Virus record (IMG/VR): IMGVR_UViG_3300024229_000994
Span: 1 to 58,877 of that record
DNA: 58,877 bases
From: a virus
Strand: one strand, 5' to 3'
In this document: positions 32,360 through 41,086 of the stretch, piece after piece
How positions within the stretch are numbered: the first letter of the stretch is position 1
How the letters are laid out: each line of letters begins with the position of its first letter
Notes under the pieces: generated by a model
Databases searched by the model: none
What the model saw: the letters and a program-made list of their open reading frames with translations, nothing else
What the model was told of the DNA's origin: nothing
Program-made: the position numbers and the translations under genes

Positions 32360-33835
32360 TTATTTTTTTACCTCTGATGTAGGTGAAGGGTTAGCTTTTG
32401 CTTCAGCTTCTTTAATTTCAGCTTCAGTTGCTGCAACACCTTTTTTGTAGTTAATTAAATATTGCTTTGTTGTTGGTAAATCTTGCAATATTTGAAATTT
32501 CATGTAACCTGACTTTTCATCGGGTCTCATGAGAATATGCTTACCGTCAGTTAAAGGCTTTACATCTGTTTTATTAATAGGGTATTGACCGTCACTATAT
32601 TTAACACCCATTAATTGTTTATTTTCACTGCTCAATGTATATAACTTTTCTTGACCGTTCCATTGAAAATTTACACCTTCTGTAGTTATAGCATTAATAG
32701 GTTGGTTTTCATTATCATATGCATATATAATACCGGTATTACTTTCCGCGGATTTAAATTCATTATCTTTTGCTTGTAACAAGTATGTGAGGTATTTTAT
32801 GTCGCGATCCTTTAGTATATTAGCAACATCTGGTGTTAACGGTTTTAGCGTATACTGAATACCTTTTTCACCGAAACTAGTTCTACCTGTCAATTCGAAT
32901 AATGCGTTATCGATTGTCAGTCTTGAATCTGGAGTTACTACCGGGTCTTCTGCTGGTTCTGGATCTTCTGCTGGTTCTTCAAATTCAATCCTATCACCGG
33001 GGTATATATCCTTGAGGCCCTGTACAATTTTTTTAGCTTTGTCTTCACCGAGAGATTTAATCCAATCACCTTTATATGATTTTTGAAAGTTAAATTCCGG
33101 TTCTTCAGCATCTTCTACGCTCGATCCGGATAATCCCTTCTTAGGGTCATGACCTTTAAAGGTAAACGGTATATCAGGGTATGTTTCTTTAACAGCTTTC
33201 AGGAAACTAGGTACACCTTTTGATATCCATTGCACGCGCCTATCAATTACCTTCTTGCCTGTATCCGGGTCAGTTAATTTCATTTCGGTATCTAATTTTA
33301 AAACATCTTTAAGTATATCCCAAACACGTACAGCTTTTGATTTACCGTCCTTATTACCAGCCATTTGCTCCATATTCTTGAAGCTACCCTTTTCATTTCT
33401 ATCTAACGAGGCTTGAGCTTCATTTATTTTTTTTAAAAAATGTGCTGGTAGTACTGCCTCATTTGCTTCTGAAGCTTCCGGAGCCTCTTCAGAAGCAGCA
33501 GATGCATCTTGACCATATGCATTTATTTTTTTTATAATATCATCACCGAGTTTAATTTTGTTAAATCCACCTTTACCAAAATATCCCATTTTATTAGTAC
33601 TTTTATCAAGTTGTTTATCTAATATTTTTTGTAGAGCATCTCCGATATCCCATTTGCCTCTTGCAACTTCAGCGCCTTTCTTAATAAAGTTAGTGGATTT
33701 TTGAGCTGCACTTGCAACTTTATTTAAGATCCCCCCTTTCTTAACAGGTTTATTTGCATTTGCAGCTAATTGACCTGTATCGGTAGTGTTAGATTCAGGC
33801 GTTGCTTCCTGTATTAATTTTAAAAAATTACTCAT
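32360..33835 (-). CDS. Large capsid-cargo or head-associated protein with leader
   Basis: The 491-residue protein starts MSNFLKLIQEATPESN, with I-Q-E|A at residues 8-11 fitting the gp21-type cleavage rule. The rest is Lys/Glu/Ala-rich, with low-complexity acidic segments near residues 112-126 and 300-315 and a beta-rich C-terminal third. No catalytic motif seen. An AATAAATA late box lies 9 bases upstream. Likely an internal head protein. Confidence 0.6.
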   Translation of the reverse strand: MSNFLKLIQEATPESNTTDTGQLAANANKPVKKGGILNKVASAAQKSTNFIKKGAEVARGKWDIGDALQKILDKQLDKSTNKMGYFGKGGFNKIKLGDDIIKKINAYGQDASAASEEAPEASEANEAVLPAHFLKKINEAQASLDRNEKGSFKNMEQMAGNKDGKSKAVRVWDILKDVLKLDTEMKLTDPDTGKKVIDRRVQWISKGVPSFLKAVKETYPDIPFTFKGHDPKKGLSGSSVEDAEEPEFNFQKSYKGDWIKSLGEDKAKKIVQGLKDIYPGDRIEFEEPAEDPEPAEDPVVTPDSRLTIDNALFELTGRTSFGEKGIQYTLKPLTPDVANILKDRDIKYLTYLLQAKDNEFKSAESNTGIIYAYDNENQPINAITTEGVNFQWNGQEKLYTLSSENKQLMGVKYSDGQYPINKTDVKPLTDGKHILMRPDEKSGYMKFQILQDLPTTKQYLINYKKGVAATEAEIKEAEAKANPSPTSEVKK

Positions 33836-33844
33836 TATTAATAT

Positions 33845-33852
33845 TATTTATT
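33845..33852 (-). promoter_or_regulatory. Late-type promoter AATAAATA
   Basis: Nine bases upstream of the ATG at 33835, directly next to the divergent early-type promoter of folE2. Confidence 0.45.
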
Positions 33853-33878
33853 GATTTTATATTTATATACTATATAAT
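33851..33878 (+). promoter_or_regulatory. Sigma70-like promoter of folE2
   Basis: TTGATT-16-TATAAT, ending 6 bases before the ATG at 33885. Confidence 0.7.
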
Positions 33879-33884
33879 TAGTGT

Positions 33885-34928
33885 ATGTCAGATAAAAGTA
33901 AAAATTATGAATGGTTAGGTGAAGATGATGAACTTACTGGAGAAAAGGACGTTATTGCAAAAGAAATTATGGGTGAAGAGTTTAGTAAAGGCTACTTTCC
34001 TCCTATTAGAGTATATGATGATAATGTCAATGCAGATAAAGAATACATTTCTTCATTACCTGACCTTCAGAACGGCCCTTCTAGTTTAATTCAAGGTGCA
34101 CCTGTACCTATTCAACAAGTAGGTATCCATAACTTTAAACTACCGTTAACTTATAAGAAGAGAGATGGTAAGACTATTGAGTTAGAGACGAGCGTTACTG
34201 GCAGCGTTAGTCTCGAAGCTCATAAGAAGGGCATTAATATGTCTCGTATCATGAGAAGCTTCTATGACCATAAAGATGAAGTATTTAGTATGGGTAAGAT
34301 TAGAGATGTTCTCGAGACATATAGGAATAATCTTAAGAGCTTCGACTCTCGTATTATGCTTAAGATTTCATATCCTATTAAGCAACAGAGTCTACGTAGT
34401 GGTTTAGAAGGCTTCCAGTATTATGACGTAGTATTTGAAGGCGATCTAACTAAAGAAGGTGAATTTAAAAAGTATATTCACTTTGATTTCGTTTATTCAT
34501 CGGCATGCCCTTGTAGTTTTGAATTAAGTGAGCATGCTGAAAAGTATCGTAATAGAGCTACAGTGCCTCATAGTCAACGAAGTGTTGCTCGAGTTAGTGT
34601 GAAGTTTGATGATATGCTCTGGGTCGAGGATCTCCAGGAATTATGCTTAGCTGCTCTTCAAACCGAAACTCAAGTAATGGTCAAGAGAGAAGACGAGCAG
34701 GCGTTTGCTGAAAAGAACGGTGCTTATCTTAAGTTCGTAGAGGATGCAGTTAGACTACTCTTCGAAAAGCTTAATAATGAATCTCGTATTAAAGACTTTA
34801 AGATTGTAGCTTCGCATAACGAAAGCTTGCATAGTCATAATGCTGTATCAGTTATTGTAAAGGGTGTAGAAGGTGGCTTCTCAGCTGGAGTAGCTAGAGA
34901 TGTATTCGAATCAACTGGATTACGGTAG
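33885..34928 (+). CDS. folE2: GTP cyclohydrolase IB
   Basis: The 347-residue protein is a FolE2/GCYH-IB, which turns GTP into dihydroneopterin triphosphate, the first step of both folate and 7-deazaguanine synthesis. Hallmarks are SLEAHKKGINMSR (109-121), SSACPCS with Cys 208 and Cys 210 (metal/active-site Cys) and ESLHSHNA (313-320). It is unrelated in sequence to FolE (IA) and works with several metals. It has an early-type promoter and is followed by a hairpin terminator. With QueD, QueE and the DpdA-like protein it feeds DNA modification. Confidence 0.92.
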   Translation: MSDKSKNYEWLGEDDELTGEKDVIAKEIMGEEFSKGYFPPIRVYDDNVNADKEYISSLPDLQNGPSSLIQGAPVPIQQVGIHNFKLPLTYKKRDGKTIELETSVTGSVSLEAHKKGINMSRIMRSFYDHKDEVFSMGKIRDVLETYRNNLKSFDSRIMLKISYPIKQQSLRSGLEGFQYYDVVFEGDLTKEGEFKKYIHFDFVYSSACPCSFELSEHAEKYRNRATVPHSQRSVARVSVKFDDMLWVEDLQELCLAALQTETQVMVKREDEQAFAEKNGAYLKFVEDAVRLLFEKLNNESRIKDFKIVASHNESLHSHNAVSVIVKGVEGGFSAGVARDVFESTGLR

Positions 34929-34950
34929 TTTAAATATATAACAATATTAC

Positions 34951-34981
34951 AAAACTGTTAGTGAAAGCTAACAGTTTTTTT
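34951..34981. terminator. Rho-independent terminator after folE2
   Basis: CTGTTAG (34955-34961) pairs with CTAACAG (34968-34974), extended by A4/T4, loop of six bases, then a T-run. It could also serve the convergent gene ending at 34986. Confidence 0.8.
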
Positions 34982-34985
34982 ATGT

Positions 34986-35426
34986 TTAATCTAAATTACC
35001 TTCAGCACTTACATCAATTAAACCGCCGAGTTGTTCGATGAAATCCTTACCTACAAGAATTTTATACTCGTTTTCTTCTCTATCACCGATTGAGAATTTA
35101 GTAGCAGGGTAAACTTCGTCGCCGATTTCAATATCAAATTCTACTACCGGTCTCTCTTCAATATTACCAGAACCAATATTGATATCAATAAATTCAACAA
35201 CACGCTTTTTTATCGTCTTACCGTCTACTGTTTCAAAAGTAACATGAGATTTACCTTCATAGCTGTCATCGAGACCACTGTACTGTAAATTTATACCATG
35301 TAAGACATTATAAGCCCCATTGCCGCTATCAACTTTAGCTTCAATGGGACCTAATTCTTTAAATGTTATTGTTTCAATCAACCCTAGTGGTTGAGTCGAT
35401 TCAAAAAATTGTTTAAAAGTAATCAC
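34986..35426 (-). CDS. RimB-like (ATP-dependent zinc protease family) protein with capsid-targeting-like leader
   Basis: The 146-residue protein has the retropepsin-like signature of PF05618/RimB: LGPIEAKVDSGNGAYNVLHG at residues 25-44 with candidate catalytic Asp 33, and a C-terminal YKILVGKDFI block (IG-R-x-F type). The N-terminus MITFKQFFESTQPLGLIE resembles T4 MKTYQEFIAE; possible cuts are F-F-E or L-I-E. Start is a GTG at 35426, supported by a CATAAATA late box exactly 5 bases upstream. Related proteins cleave poly-glutamate tails or act with ATP-grasp enzymes; the target here is unknown. Confidence 0.65.
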   Translation of the reverse strand: MITFKQFFESTQPLGLIETITFKELGPIEAKVDSGNGAYNVLHGINLQYSGLDDSYEGKSHVTFETVDGKTIKKRVVEFIDINIGSGNIEERPVVEFDIEIGDEVYPATKFSIGDREENEYKILVGKDFIEQLGGLIDVSAEGNLD

Positions 35427-35431
35427 ATTAT

Positions 35432-35439
35432 TATTTATG
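35432..35439 (-). promoter_or_regulatory. T4-late-type promoter CATAAATA
   Basis: Exactly 5 bases upstream of the GTG start at 35426, inside the short gap to the upstream gene. Confidence 0.5.
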
Positions 35440-35629
35440 CTTTACCTTCATTCTTTATCTCCTGAATCTGCTTTCTAATGTCTTTACATAGCTTCGAAAT
35501 CTCTAGCAATGACTTACGTGCACGTGTTGCAGCAGCCTTATTACCTTTTTCGAGAAAAAGCTCTACATCAGTAGAGAAGTGTTCGAAGTATACCTTAATA
35601 TCACTATTATTGTCTTTTATATTGCTCAT
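35435..35629 (-). CDS. Histone H1-like (Hc1-type) small protein
   Basis: The product (64 residues from ATG 35629) contains FLEKGNKAAATRARKSLLEI (about 30-49), the core repeat of Hc1-type histone-like proteins in Chlamydiae, Bacteroidetes and several phages, where it reads K-G-N-K-A-A-G-T-R-x-R. It is helical but lacks the long Lys-rich tail of true Hc1. Probable DNA- or nucleoid-binding protein. ATTAAATA lies 7 bases upstream. An in-frame TTG at 35635 is less likely. Confidence 0.65.
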   Translation of the reverse strand: MSNIKDNNSDIKVYFEHFSTDVELFLEKGNKAAATRARKSLLEISKLCKDIRKQIQEIKNEGKA

Positions 35630-35687
35630 ATGCAAATATTTAATTATATAAAAAATGATTTCAAGTTTATTTTTAAGAAATATAAGC

Positions 35688-35693
35688 TATAAT
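35688..35693 (+). promoter_or_regulatory. -10 box TATAAT for the radical SAM gene
   Basis: TATAAT ends 7 bases before the ATG at 35701. No clear -35 box. Confidence 0.4.
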
Positions 35694-35700
35694 ATAAGAT

Positions 35701-36579
35701 ATGGATAGTAAACCTACCAATGAGTTTATTGAATTTAGAAAAAATATCTTTGATACATTCGAAATCGATGCATCGGACATTATGTCTGCATTGCAGATTA
35801 TTGATGTAAACGTTACAGAAATATGTACCCGTAAATGTGTTTTTTGCCCGAGAGTAGATAAAAAAATATACCCTAATAGAAGCTTACATATGTCAATTGA
35901 TACATGTGAAAAGCTCGCTAATGATTTAGCTGAGTTTGAATATAAAAATCAAGTTGTGTTTGCTGGGTTTAGTGAACCTCTAGCCAATAAAAAGATATTT
36001 GAGATTGTAAAAACATTTAGAGACAAGCTACAATATAATAATAATATTTCTATTACAACAAATGGTGATCTATTAAAAGATGATACTCTTAAGAGGCTAT
36101 TTGATAACGGGCTTAATCTATTAAAGATGAGTCTATATGATGGACCGGAGCAAGAAGAGAGATTCTTAGAGCAATTTAATAGATGTAATATTAAACCAGA
36201 TCAATATGTTATTAAGAGATTCTGGTACGGCCCTGAAGAAGAATATGGTATGTCGGGTATTAGTAACCGAGTAGGTATGATGAAATTAAATGATAGGGAA
36301 GTACCTATTAGACCGTGTTATATGTCTTTTAACTCATCATTTATTGATTGGAATGGTGATGTGCTATTATGTACCCATAATTGGCGAAAGGATGTTAAGT
36401 TTGGTAATATACATAAAGCTAGCCTTAAAGATATATGGTTATCAGAAGCAGCTAAAACAATGAGGCAACATCATATAATAAACGGTCGAAAAGGAAAATC
36501 ACCGTGCACTGACTGTGAAGTACATGGTCAAGTATATGGTGAAGATTCATTTAATTTATTTAAAAAATATTATGCATAA
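35701..36579 (+). CDS. Radical SAM / SPASM-type enzyme
   Basis: The 292-residue protein has the radical-SAM cluster motif CX3CX2C (Cys 42, 46, 49), an altered GGEP-like segment (GFSEP) and a C-terminal part with Cys in PCYMSF, LLCTHNW and PCTDCEVHG, which fits an auxiliary Fe-S (SPASM or twitch) domain. Such enzymes modify peptides or oxidise sugar-like substrates. It is paralogous to the product at 38205-39062 and is followed by a glycosyltransferase gene with an 8-base overlap. Substrate may be a sugar or a virion peptide. Confidence 0.85.
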   Translation: MDSKPTNEFIEFRKNIFDTFEIDASDIMSALQIIDVNVTEICTRKCVFCPRVDKKIYPNRSLHMSIDTCEKLANDLAEFEYKNQVVFAGFSEPLANKKIFEIVKTFRDKLQYNNNISITTNGDLLKDDTLKRLFDNGLNLLKMSLYDGPEQEERFLEQFNRCNIKPDQYVIKRFWYGPEEEYGMSGISNRVGMMKLNDREVPIRPCYMSFNSSFIDWNGDVLLCTHNWRKDVKFGNIHKASLKDIWLSEAAKTMRQHHIINGRKGKSPCTDCEVHGQVYGEDSFNLFKKYYA

Positions 36580-37234
36580 AAAAATTAAAATATTTGTAGG
36601 TTTAGACGAGCCCCATAAAATTGCATATGATAAGTGTGTGAAGAGCATACATGATAAGAATGTAAAATATGATATCGATATACATCCTATTAATTATAAT
36701 ACTGTAAAAGAATATAGTAGAAAAAAAGACCCATATGAATCTACACAGTTCGCATTTGCGAGATTCTTCGTACCATATCAAAGTAGATATGAAGGTGTAA
36801 GTATATTTCTAGATGGTGACTTTTTATTCCTTGAATCGATTGATAAGCTTTTAGATCTATACGATCCGAAATATGCTATCATGTGTTGTAAGCACGAATA
36901 TAACCCAACTAACTTACAGAAGATGGGTGGAAAACCACAGACTGCCTGGCCTCGTAAAAATTGGAGTAGCTTAATGATTTTTAATAATGAGCACACAAAA
37001 AATAAAACGTTAAACCCACTCACTATTAACAATCAAACCGGAGCCTTTCTTCACAGGTTTAAATGGTTAGAGGACGAAGAGATTGGTTCACTACCTATAC
37101 AATGGAACTGGTTAGTCGATTGGTATAAAGAACCTAAGGATGGTAAGCCATTAGCTCTGCACTATACCGAAGGCGGTCCATGGCTTAAAGAATATAATCA
37201 ATGCGATTATGCGGATATATGGCTAAATTACTAA
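36572..37234 (+). CDS. Glycosyltransferase, GT8-like
   Basis: The product (220 residues from ATG 36572) opens with KIKIFVGLDEPHKIAYD, like GT8 and related GT-A transferases, and has an FLDGDFLF motif (D-x-D, about 71-78) for metal-sugar nucleotide binding. A longer frame to 36515 exists but would overlap the radical SAM gene by 65 bases; the ATG overlapping its stop by 8 bases is preferred. It converges with the gene at 37231. Confidence 0.7.
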   Translation: MHKKIKIFVGLDEPHKIAYDKCVKSIHDKNVKYDIDIHPINYNTVKEYSRKKDPYESTQFAFARFFVPYQSRYEGVSIFLDGDFLFLESIDKLLDLYDPKYAIMCCKHEYNPTNLQKMGGKPQTAWPRKNWSSLMIFNNEHTKNKTLNPLTINNQTGAFLHRFKWLEDEEIGSLPIQWNWLVDWYKEPKDGKPLALHYTEGGPWLKEYNQCDYADIWLNY

Positions 37235-38208
37235 TAAAAAACTCTACTATTTTTTAGTTCTCTACCAATAATATCAATTGCTTGACTTTTGTTTCTTGTT
37301 ATAAATTTATCATAATATGAACCATTATATTTTTCCATACCATAATTGAAAAGTTCATCTCTATATGTATTATATACAGACATAAAGTCAATATAACTAG
37401 CAGGTGAATTTTGTATATACATACAATCTGTAAGTAGACTCTCTAAAGAGCCTTTTTCTTTACATTTAAACCCAGCTTCTGTCTTTTGGAATCCTAGCTT
37501 CTCACTCGAGAATCCACCGTCGTATAAATGCGTAGTATCCATTCCAAATTTATTGCAAAAATGAGATTTATAATCATTACTACCGCTTATTAAAATTAGA
37601 TCTTTGTAGGGGGTCTCTTTGATCAGAAAATCACAGAAAATATCCAACATCTTTATATCCTCATCTTTATCTATTCTAAATGTGGGTAGTGTTATAAAGT
37701 ATTTCTCTTTTGTAAAATTCTTTATCAGCTTAGCGTCGACGCTGATATCAGCATTTAATTTTATACTATCTTTATTCTTACGCTTTTTTGTATTATTAAT
37801 ATAATGCAGTTCATTATCATTATAATTATCTAGATAATAAAACTTAACAGTGTTATCTAATAAGAAATTACTACCATCGCTTATTCCATTGATATACATA
37901 TCATTGATATTGTCAACCTTTGTAACTCTTTCTATAAACAATTTTTTAATATATGTATCATCGCGATGCATCGGATCTACCTTTCTACCCTTAACTGCTT
38001 TTAATCTCATATCTCTTATAAGCTTATATGAATTATTATTCTCTATATTATTGAAAGTAAACATCTTATTTTCAAAGACATTAGTAAGATCTCCTTTGAT
38101 ATAAAAGGTTTTATTATGATCCTTATAATATTTAGATAACATTATCAACCCGATCATAAAATCAGTATATGTTACTCTCTCTCTTATAGCCTGCGCGAAG
38201 TATATCAT
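37231..38208 (-). CDS. Unrecognised protein of the sugar island (possible GT-B)
   Basis: The 325-residue protein was not assigned. It has an alternating helix-strand pattern, a DLILISGSND block (about 208-217) and a C-terminal QNSPASYIDFMSVY segment. The ISGSND-type block recurs (LLISGNND) in the product of 40196-41086, so the two may be diverged relatives, perhaps GT-B transferases of fucosyltransferase type. It is coupled to the radical SAM gene upstream by ATGA. Confidence 0.5.
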   Translation of the reverse strand: MIYFAQAIRERVTYTDFMIGLIMLSKYYKDHNKTFYIKGDLTNVFENKMFTFNNIENNNSYKLIRDMRLKAVKGRKVDPMHRDDTYIKKLFIERVTKVDNINDMYINGISDGSNFLLDNTVKFYYLDNYNDNELHYINNTKKRKNKDSIKLNADISVDAKLIKNFTKEKYFITLPTFRIDKDEDIKMLDIFCDFLIKETPYKDLILISGSNDYKSHFCNKFGMDTTHLYDGGFSSEKLGFQKTEAGFKCKEKGSLESLLTDCMYIQNSPASYIDFMSVYNTYRDELFNYGMEKYNGSYYDKFITRNKSQAIDIIGRELKNSRVFY

Positions 38209-39062
38209 AGTTTATAGTATTTTGTATATTGTTTACCGACTTTCTCGCCATGTATATTACATCTATTACATACCGGTAAGTCTCGTTTACCTTCTTTCAG
38301 ATGTGATCTGTAATTATTTAAGAAAGTTGATTCCCATATTTCTTTTAAGGTATGAGTATTAATATTTAACTTATTCTTCGATAGTTTAAACCAATCCTCG
38401 CAGCATAAAATCTGATCACCATTCCAGTCGATAAAAAGTTTATAAAAAGGCAAATAGCATTTATTTTTTATATTATCTTTCAGTAAATCAGTATTCATTT
38501 TAACTGCTCCAGCTCTATTTGTAAATCCTGAAAAATTATCTGAATGATAATAACTCTTCCTTAACGTAAATGTATCAGAATTGTAACTCTCGAACATCTT
38601 ATTGAATTTTTCTAGCTGTTCATCACCGTCATATAAACTAACAACAATATGATTAATACCAGCTTCATATATTTTCTCGATGATGCCTTCCTTTATCTTA
38701 TCACCATTAGTATTAATTTCATGTACTCTTAGTTGTGGATTTTCGTCACTAACAATCTTTACGAGTTTATAAAAATCTTTTGTTAGTAAGGGCTCTCCAT
38801 TACCGGACCAGCCTATTCTATTCGTGTAGTTATTGAGCTTGAGCTCAGAGCTCAGCTTTCGGATCGTCTCTTCAGTTATATGTAAATTTTGATTCGGATA
38901 CACCTTAGGGTCACTTCTAGGGCAAAAATGGCAGGTACGGTTACATAGCTCAGTCGGATTAATAGTAATACTCTGCAGAGCTTTCATCGGCGTCATCTCG
39001 ATATCCGTAGCTATTTGCCTTTTTCTCAGATCGATTATATCTTGCTTATTATCTGCTATCAC
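38205..39062 (-). CDS. Radical SAM / SPASM-type enzyme, second copy
   Basis: The 285-residue paralogue of the product at 35701-36579 has CX3CX2C at Cys 40, 44 and 47, a GNGEPLL block and C-terminal cysteines in KCYLPFYK, ILCCEDW and PVCNRCNIHG. The two copies share the PRSDPKVYPNQ-like loop right after the cluster motif, so duplication followed by divergence is clear. It is divergent from the gene at 39096 and likely acts with the neighbouring transferases. Confidence 0.85.
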   Translation of the reverse strand: MIADNKQDIIDLRKRQIATDIEMTPMKALQSITINPTELCNRTCHFCPRSDPKVYPNQNLHITEETIRKLSSELKLNNYTNRIGWSGNGEPLLTKDFYKLVKIVSDENPQLRVHEINTNGDKIKEGIIEKIYEAGINHIVVSLYDGDEQLEKFNKMFESYNSDTFTLRKSYYHSDNFSGFTNRAGAVKMNTDLLKDNIKNKCYLPFYKLFIDWNGDQILCCEDWFKLSKNKLNINTHTLKEIWESTFLNNYRSHLKEGKRDLPVCNRCNIHGEKVGKQYTKYYKL

Positions 39063-39095
39063 TTAAGTAATTATTAATAGTTTTGCAGATATCCA

Positions 39096-39638
39096 ATGAG
39101 ACAAATATATAGTAATTTTTACATCGATACATTTATAAATTTAGATAAATCAATAGAAAATGAACTGAATGATTTAATTACAAATAAAATAGAATATGTT
39201 ATTAATTTAACTGAATATGAACAGCTGAATGTTAATCACCGAATTGCTCTTATAAGTAATGGAATCAAATCATTAGATTTTTTTGATGATCCAGAGCTTC
39301 ATCGAATAAAACGCATACCTCCGCAGAGTAGATCCGGTGAGGAGATTAGCAGTAGAATTACAATACGAGCTCGTATTATAAAGGAAAGAAGTGAATTTTT
39401 ATTAAACCTCAGTGAGATGACAGGTAATATACTTTTTATATGTAACCGTAATAATGTACTATCGCCGTTATTTGTATGTTTAATGATGCACTTACAGTCA
39501 TGTACTGCAAGTCATATAGATAGTATATTAAGAGACAAAGAGGTGGTTACATCTGCTAAATATAAGGCTGATATAAAAAACTATCTTGATAAGTATATAG
39601 ACATAATCTATAATAGTATTAATGAAGTTTCGAAATAA
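39096..39638 (+). CDS. Dual-specificity-phosphatase-like protein with degenerate active site
   Basis: The 180-residue protein resembles the DSP/PTP fold: a strand ILFIC (about 112-116), the loop CNRNNVLSP and a following helix. The catalytic C-x5-R becomes C116-x5-Leu122, so the Arg needed for phosphate binding is absent. It may bind rather than cleave a phosphate, or the resemblance may be misleading. It overlaps the oxygenase gene by 17 bases. Confidence 0.45.
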   Translation: MRQIYSNFYIDTFINLDKSIENELNDLITNKIEYVINLTEYEQLNVNHRIALISNGIKSLDFFDDPELHRIKRIPPQSRSGEEISSRITIRARIIKERSEFLLNLSEMTGNILFICNRNNVLSPLFVCLMMHLQSCTASHIDSILRDKEVVTSAKYKADIKNYLDKYIDIIYNSINEVSK

Positions 39639-40212
39639 ACAGTGCAGCAGCGATCCATTTAATCACTACACATTTACTGATTTTTTTTGTGATAGAGAGC
39701 TAGCTGATATTGATAGTATCAAATTACAGAGTCATTCAGCATCTCTCGACGGAGCGCGCACTACAAACAGTAATAGATTCTTTGTTGATAAGGAAAATAT
39801 GTGGAGTAATTCCGCATTAAATAGAATTGTAGATTTTTTCTTGCGCGATGACATAATTCTTATGTTTGAGCAAGAATCTGGTAAAAGGATAAGAGGTAAT
39901 TATTTACGCGTAGAGTTTATAGAAGATAAAGAAAAATCTTGGCTTGAGCCTCATGTCGATATAAGTGAAAAGATAATGAGCTTTCTAGTTTATCTTAATA
40001 ATACTGATGAATCAGAGAGTATCGGTACTGCTCTATATAATAAAGATAAAGAGTATATTAAAACTGTACCGTATATTAACAATCAGGGGTTTTACTTCTA
40101 CCCGGGAGACGATACATGGCATGGTTTAGAGTCAGTTGATATAAAAAAGCGTAGAAGAGCGGTAATGGTCAATTACTGTACCTTTAAAACGGAATTTAAG
40201 ATTCCTGAATAA
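39622..40212 (+). CDS. 2-oxoglutarate/Fe(II)-dependent oxygenase
   Basis: The 196-residue protein has the prolyl-hydroxylase-type facial triad: His 111 and Asp 113 in EPHVD, His 167 in TWHGLE, and a basic KKRRRAV segment (about 175-181) that would bind 2-oxoglutarate. These enzymes hydroxylate proteins, sugars or nucleobases. Located in the sugar island next to radical SAM enzymes and a sialyltransferase-like gene, it may hydroxylate a glycan or tail protein. It converges with and overlaps the gene ending at 40196 by 17 bases. Confidence 0.8.
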   Translation: MKFRNKQCSSDPFNHYTFTDFFCDRELADIDSIKLQSHSASLDGARTTNSNRFFVDKENMWSNSALNRIVDFFLRDDIILMFEQESGKRIRGNYLRVEFIEDKEKSWLEPHVDISEKIMSFLVYLNNTDESESIGTALYNKDKEYIKTVPYINNQGFYFYPGDDTWHGLESVDIKKRRRAVMVNYCTFKTEFKIPE

Positions 40213-41086
40213 TAATATACTTTGACAAATATTCAGCTAGTATATCAAATTTTTCTACCTTCTCGGTAACAAAGTTTAAATCTTCATATTGACTTAAAAT
40301 TTCTGAATATTTTTTTCTTAATTTAATAAACGGTATAAAGCTTGTACAAGCGCATGTGATTAGATCGTTGTATATTTCTTCGGCTTTTCCTCTAATAATA
40401 TTGTTACCTCTAACGTTAGAAAAATCTGTCTCTGTTTTTAAAATTTCATATAAGCAGCGATGCTTATCGCCGATATACTTCTTAATATCATTATTACCTG
40501 ATATTAATAAGATAGGCTTGTTATAATCTTCTTGTAGACGTGGTATGATTGTATCCCAAAACTCGTAAATTCTATGATTATCGGGGTTATTAATTTTAAT
40601 ATTAATCGTTAAAAAATCCTTGCTGTACTTAACATATTTTTTTTGAATCTTAATTGGTGGTATTGAGTTTAAGTTTAATATTTCAGTATCATATGTACCG
40701 TCATTATAGTCAACTATAATAAATCTATCATCCGTATTCTTAATATCATACATGCACCCGTTAAACATTTTAAATTCATCTATATTTGGAATATTGAATA
40801 AATTATCAAAATATTGATTCTTTAAGAACCGTAAATACTTTAAATCGTAGAGGACCTGAAGGTTTTGCCTTCGAGTAAAATTGTTAAATTGCTTTGTATG
40901 ATCTTCTATATATGGTATAAACAAACACTGATGATTAAACTTCTTCAATATCGGTATATGACTAGGTTTAGTTAAAAATATCAGGGATCTATTATATTGT
41001 TCTGATAATTTTGTTAATATAATTAACCTCATTATATTAAAACATAGACCTGAACTCTTTACTGATATTAAATAATTAGATTTCAA
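40196..41086 (-). CDS. Unrecognised protein of the sugar island, TTG start
   Basis: The 296-residue protein starts at TTG 41086, overlapping the upstream stop by 11 bases; the next ATG in frame is 18 codons further in and would lose the first strand. It has a helix-strand pattern and an ILLISGNND block near residue 196, similar to the product of 37231-38208. A GT-B transferase is possible, not shown. Confidence 0.5.
   Translation of the reverse strand: MKSNYLISVKSSGLCFNIMRLIILTKLSEQYNRSLIFLTKPSHIPILKKFNHQCLFIPYIEDHTKQFNNFTRRQNLQVLYDLKYLRFLKNQYFDNLFNIPNIDEFKMFNGCMYDIKNTDDRFIIVDYNDGTYDTEILNLNSIPPIKIQKKYVKYSKDFLTINIKINNPDNHRIYEFWDTIIPRLQEDYNKPILLISGNNDIKKYIGDKHRCLYEILKTETDFSNVRGNNIIRGKAEEIYNDLITCACTSFIPFIKLRKKYSEILSQYEDLNFVTEKVEKFDILAEYLSKYIIIQES

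Noticed and set aside
36515-36571. Longer start for the GT8-like gene
   Set aside because: The extra 19 residues are a shadow of the radical SAM gene's end and do not fit the GT8 opening strand.
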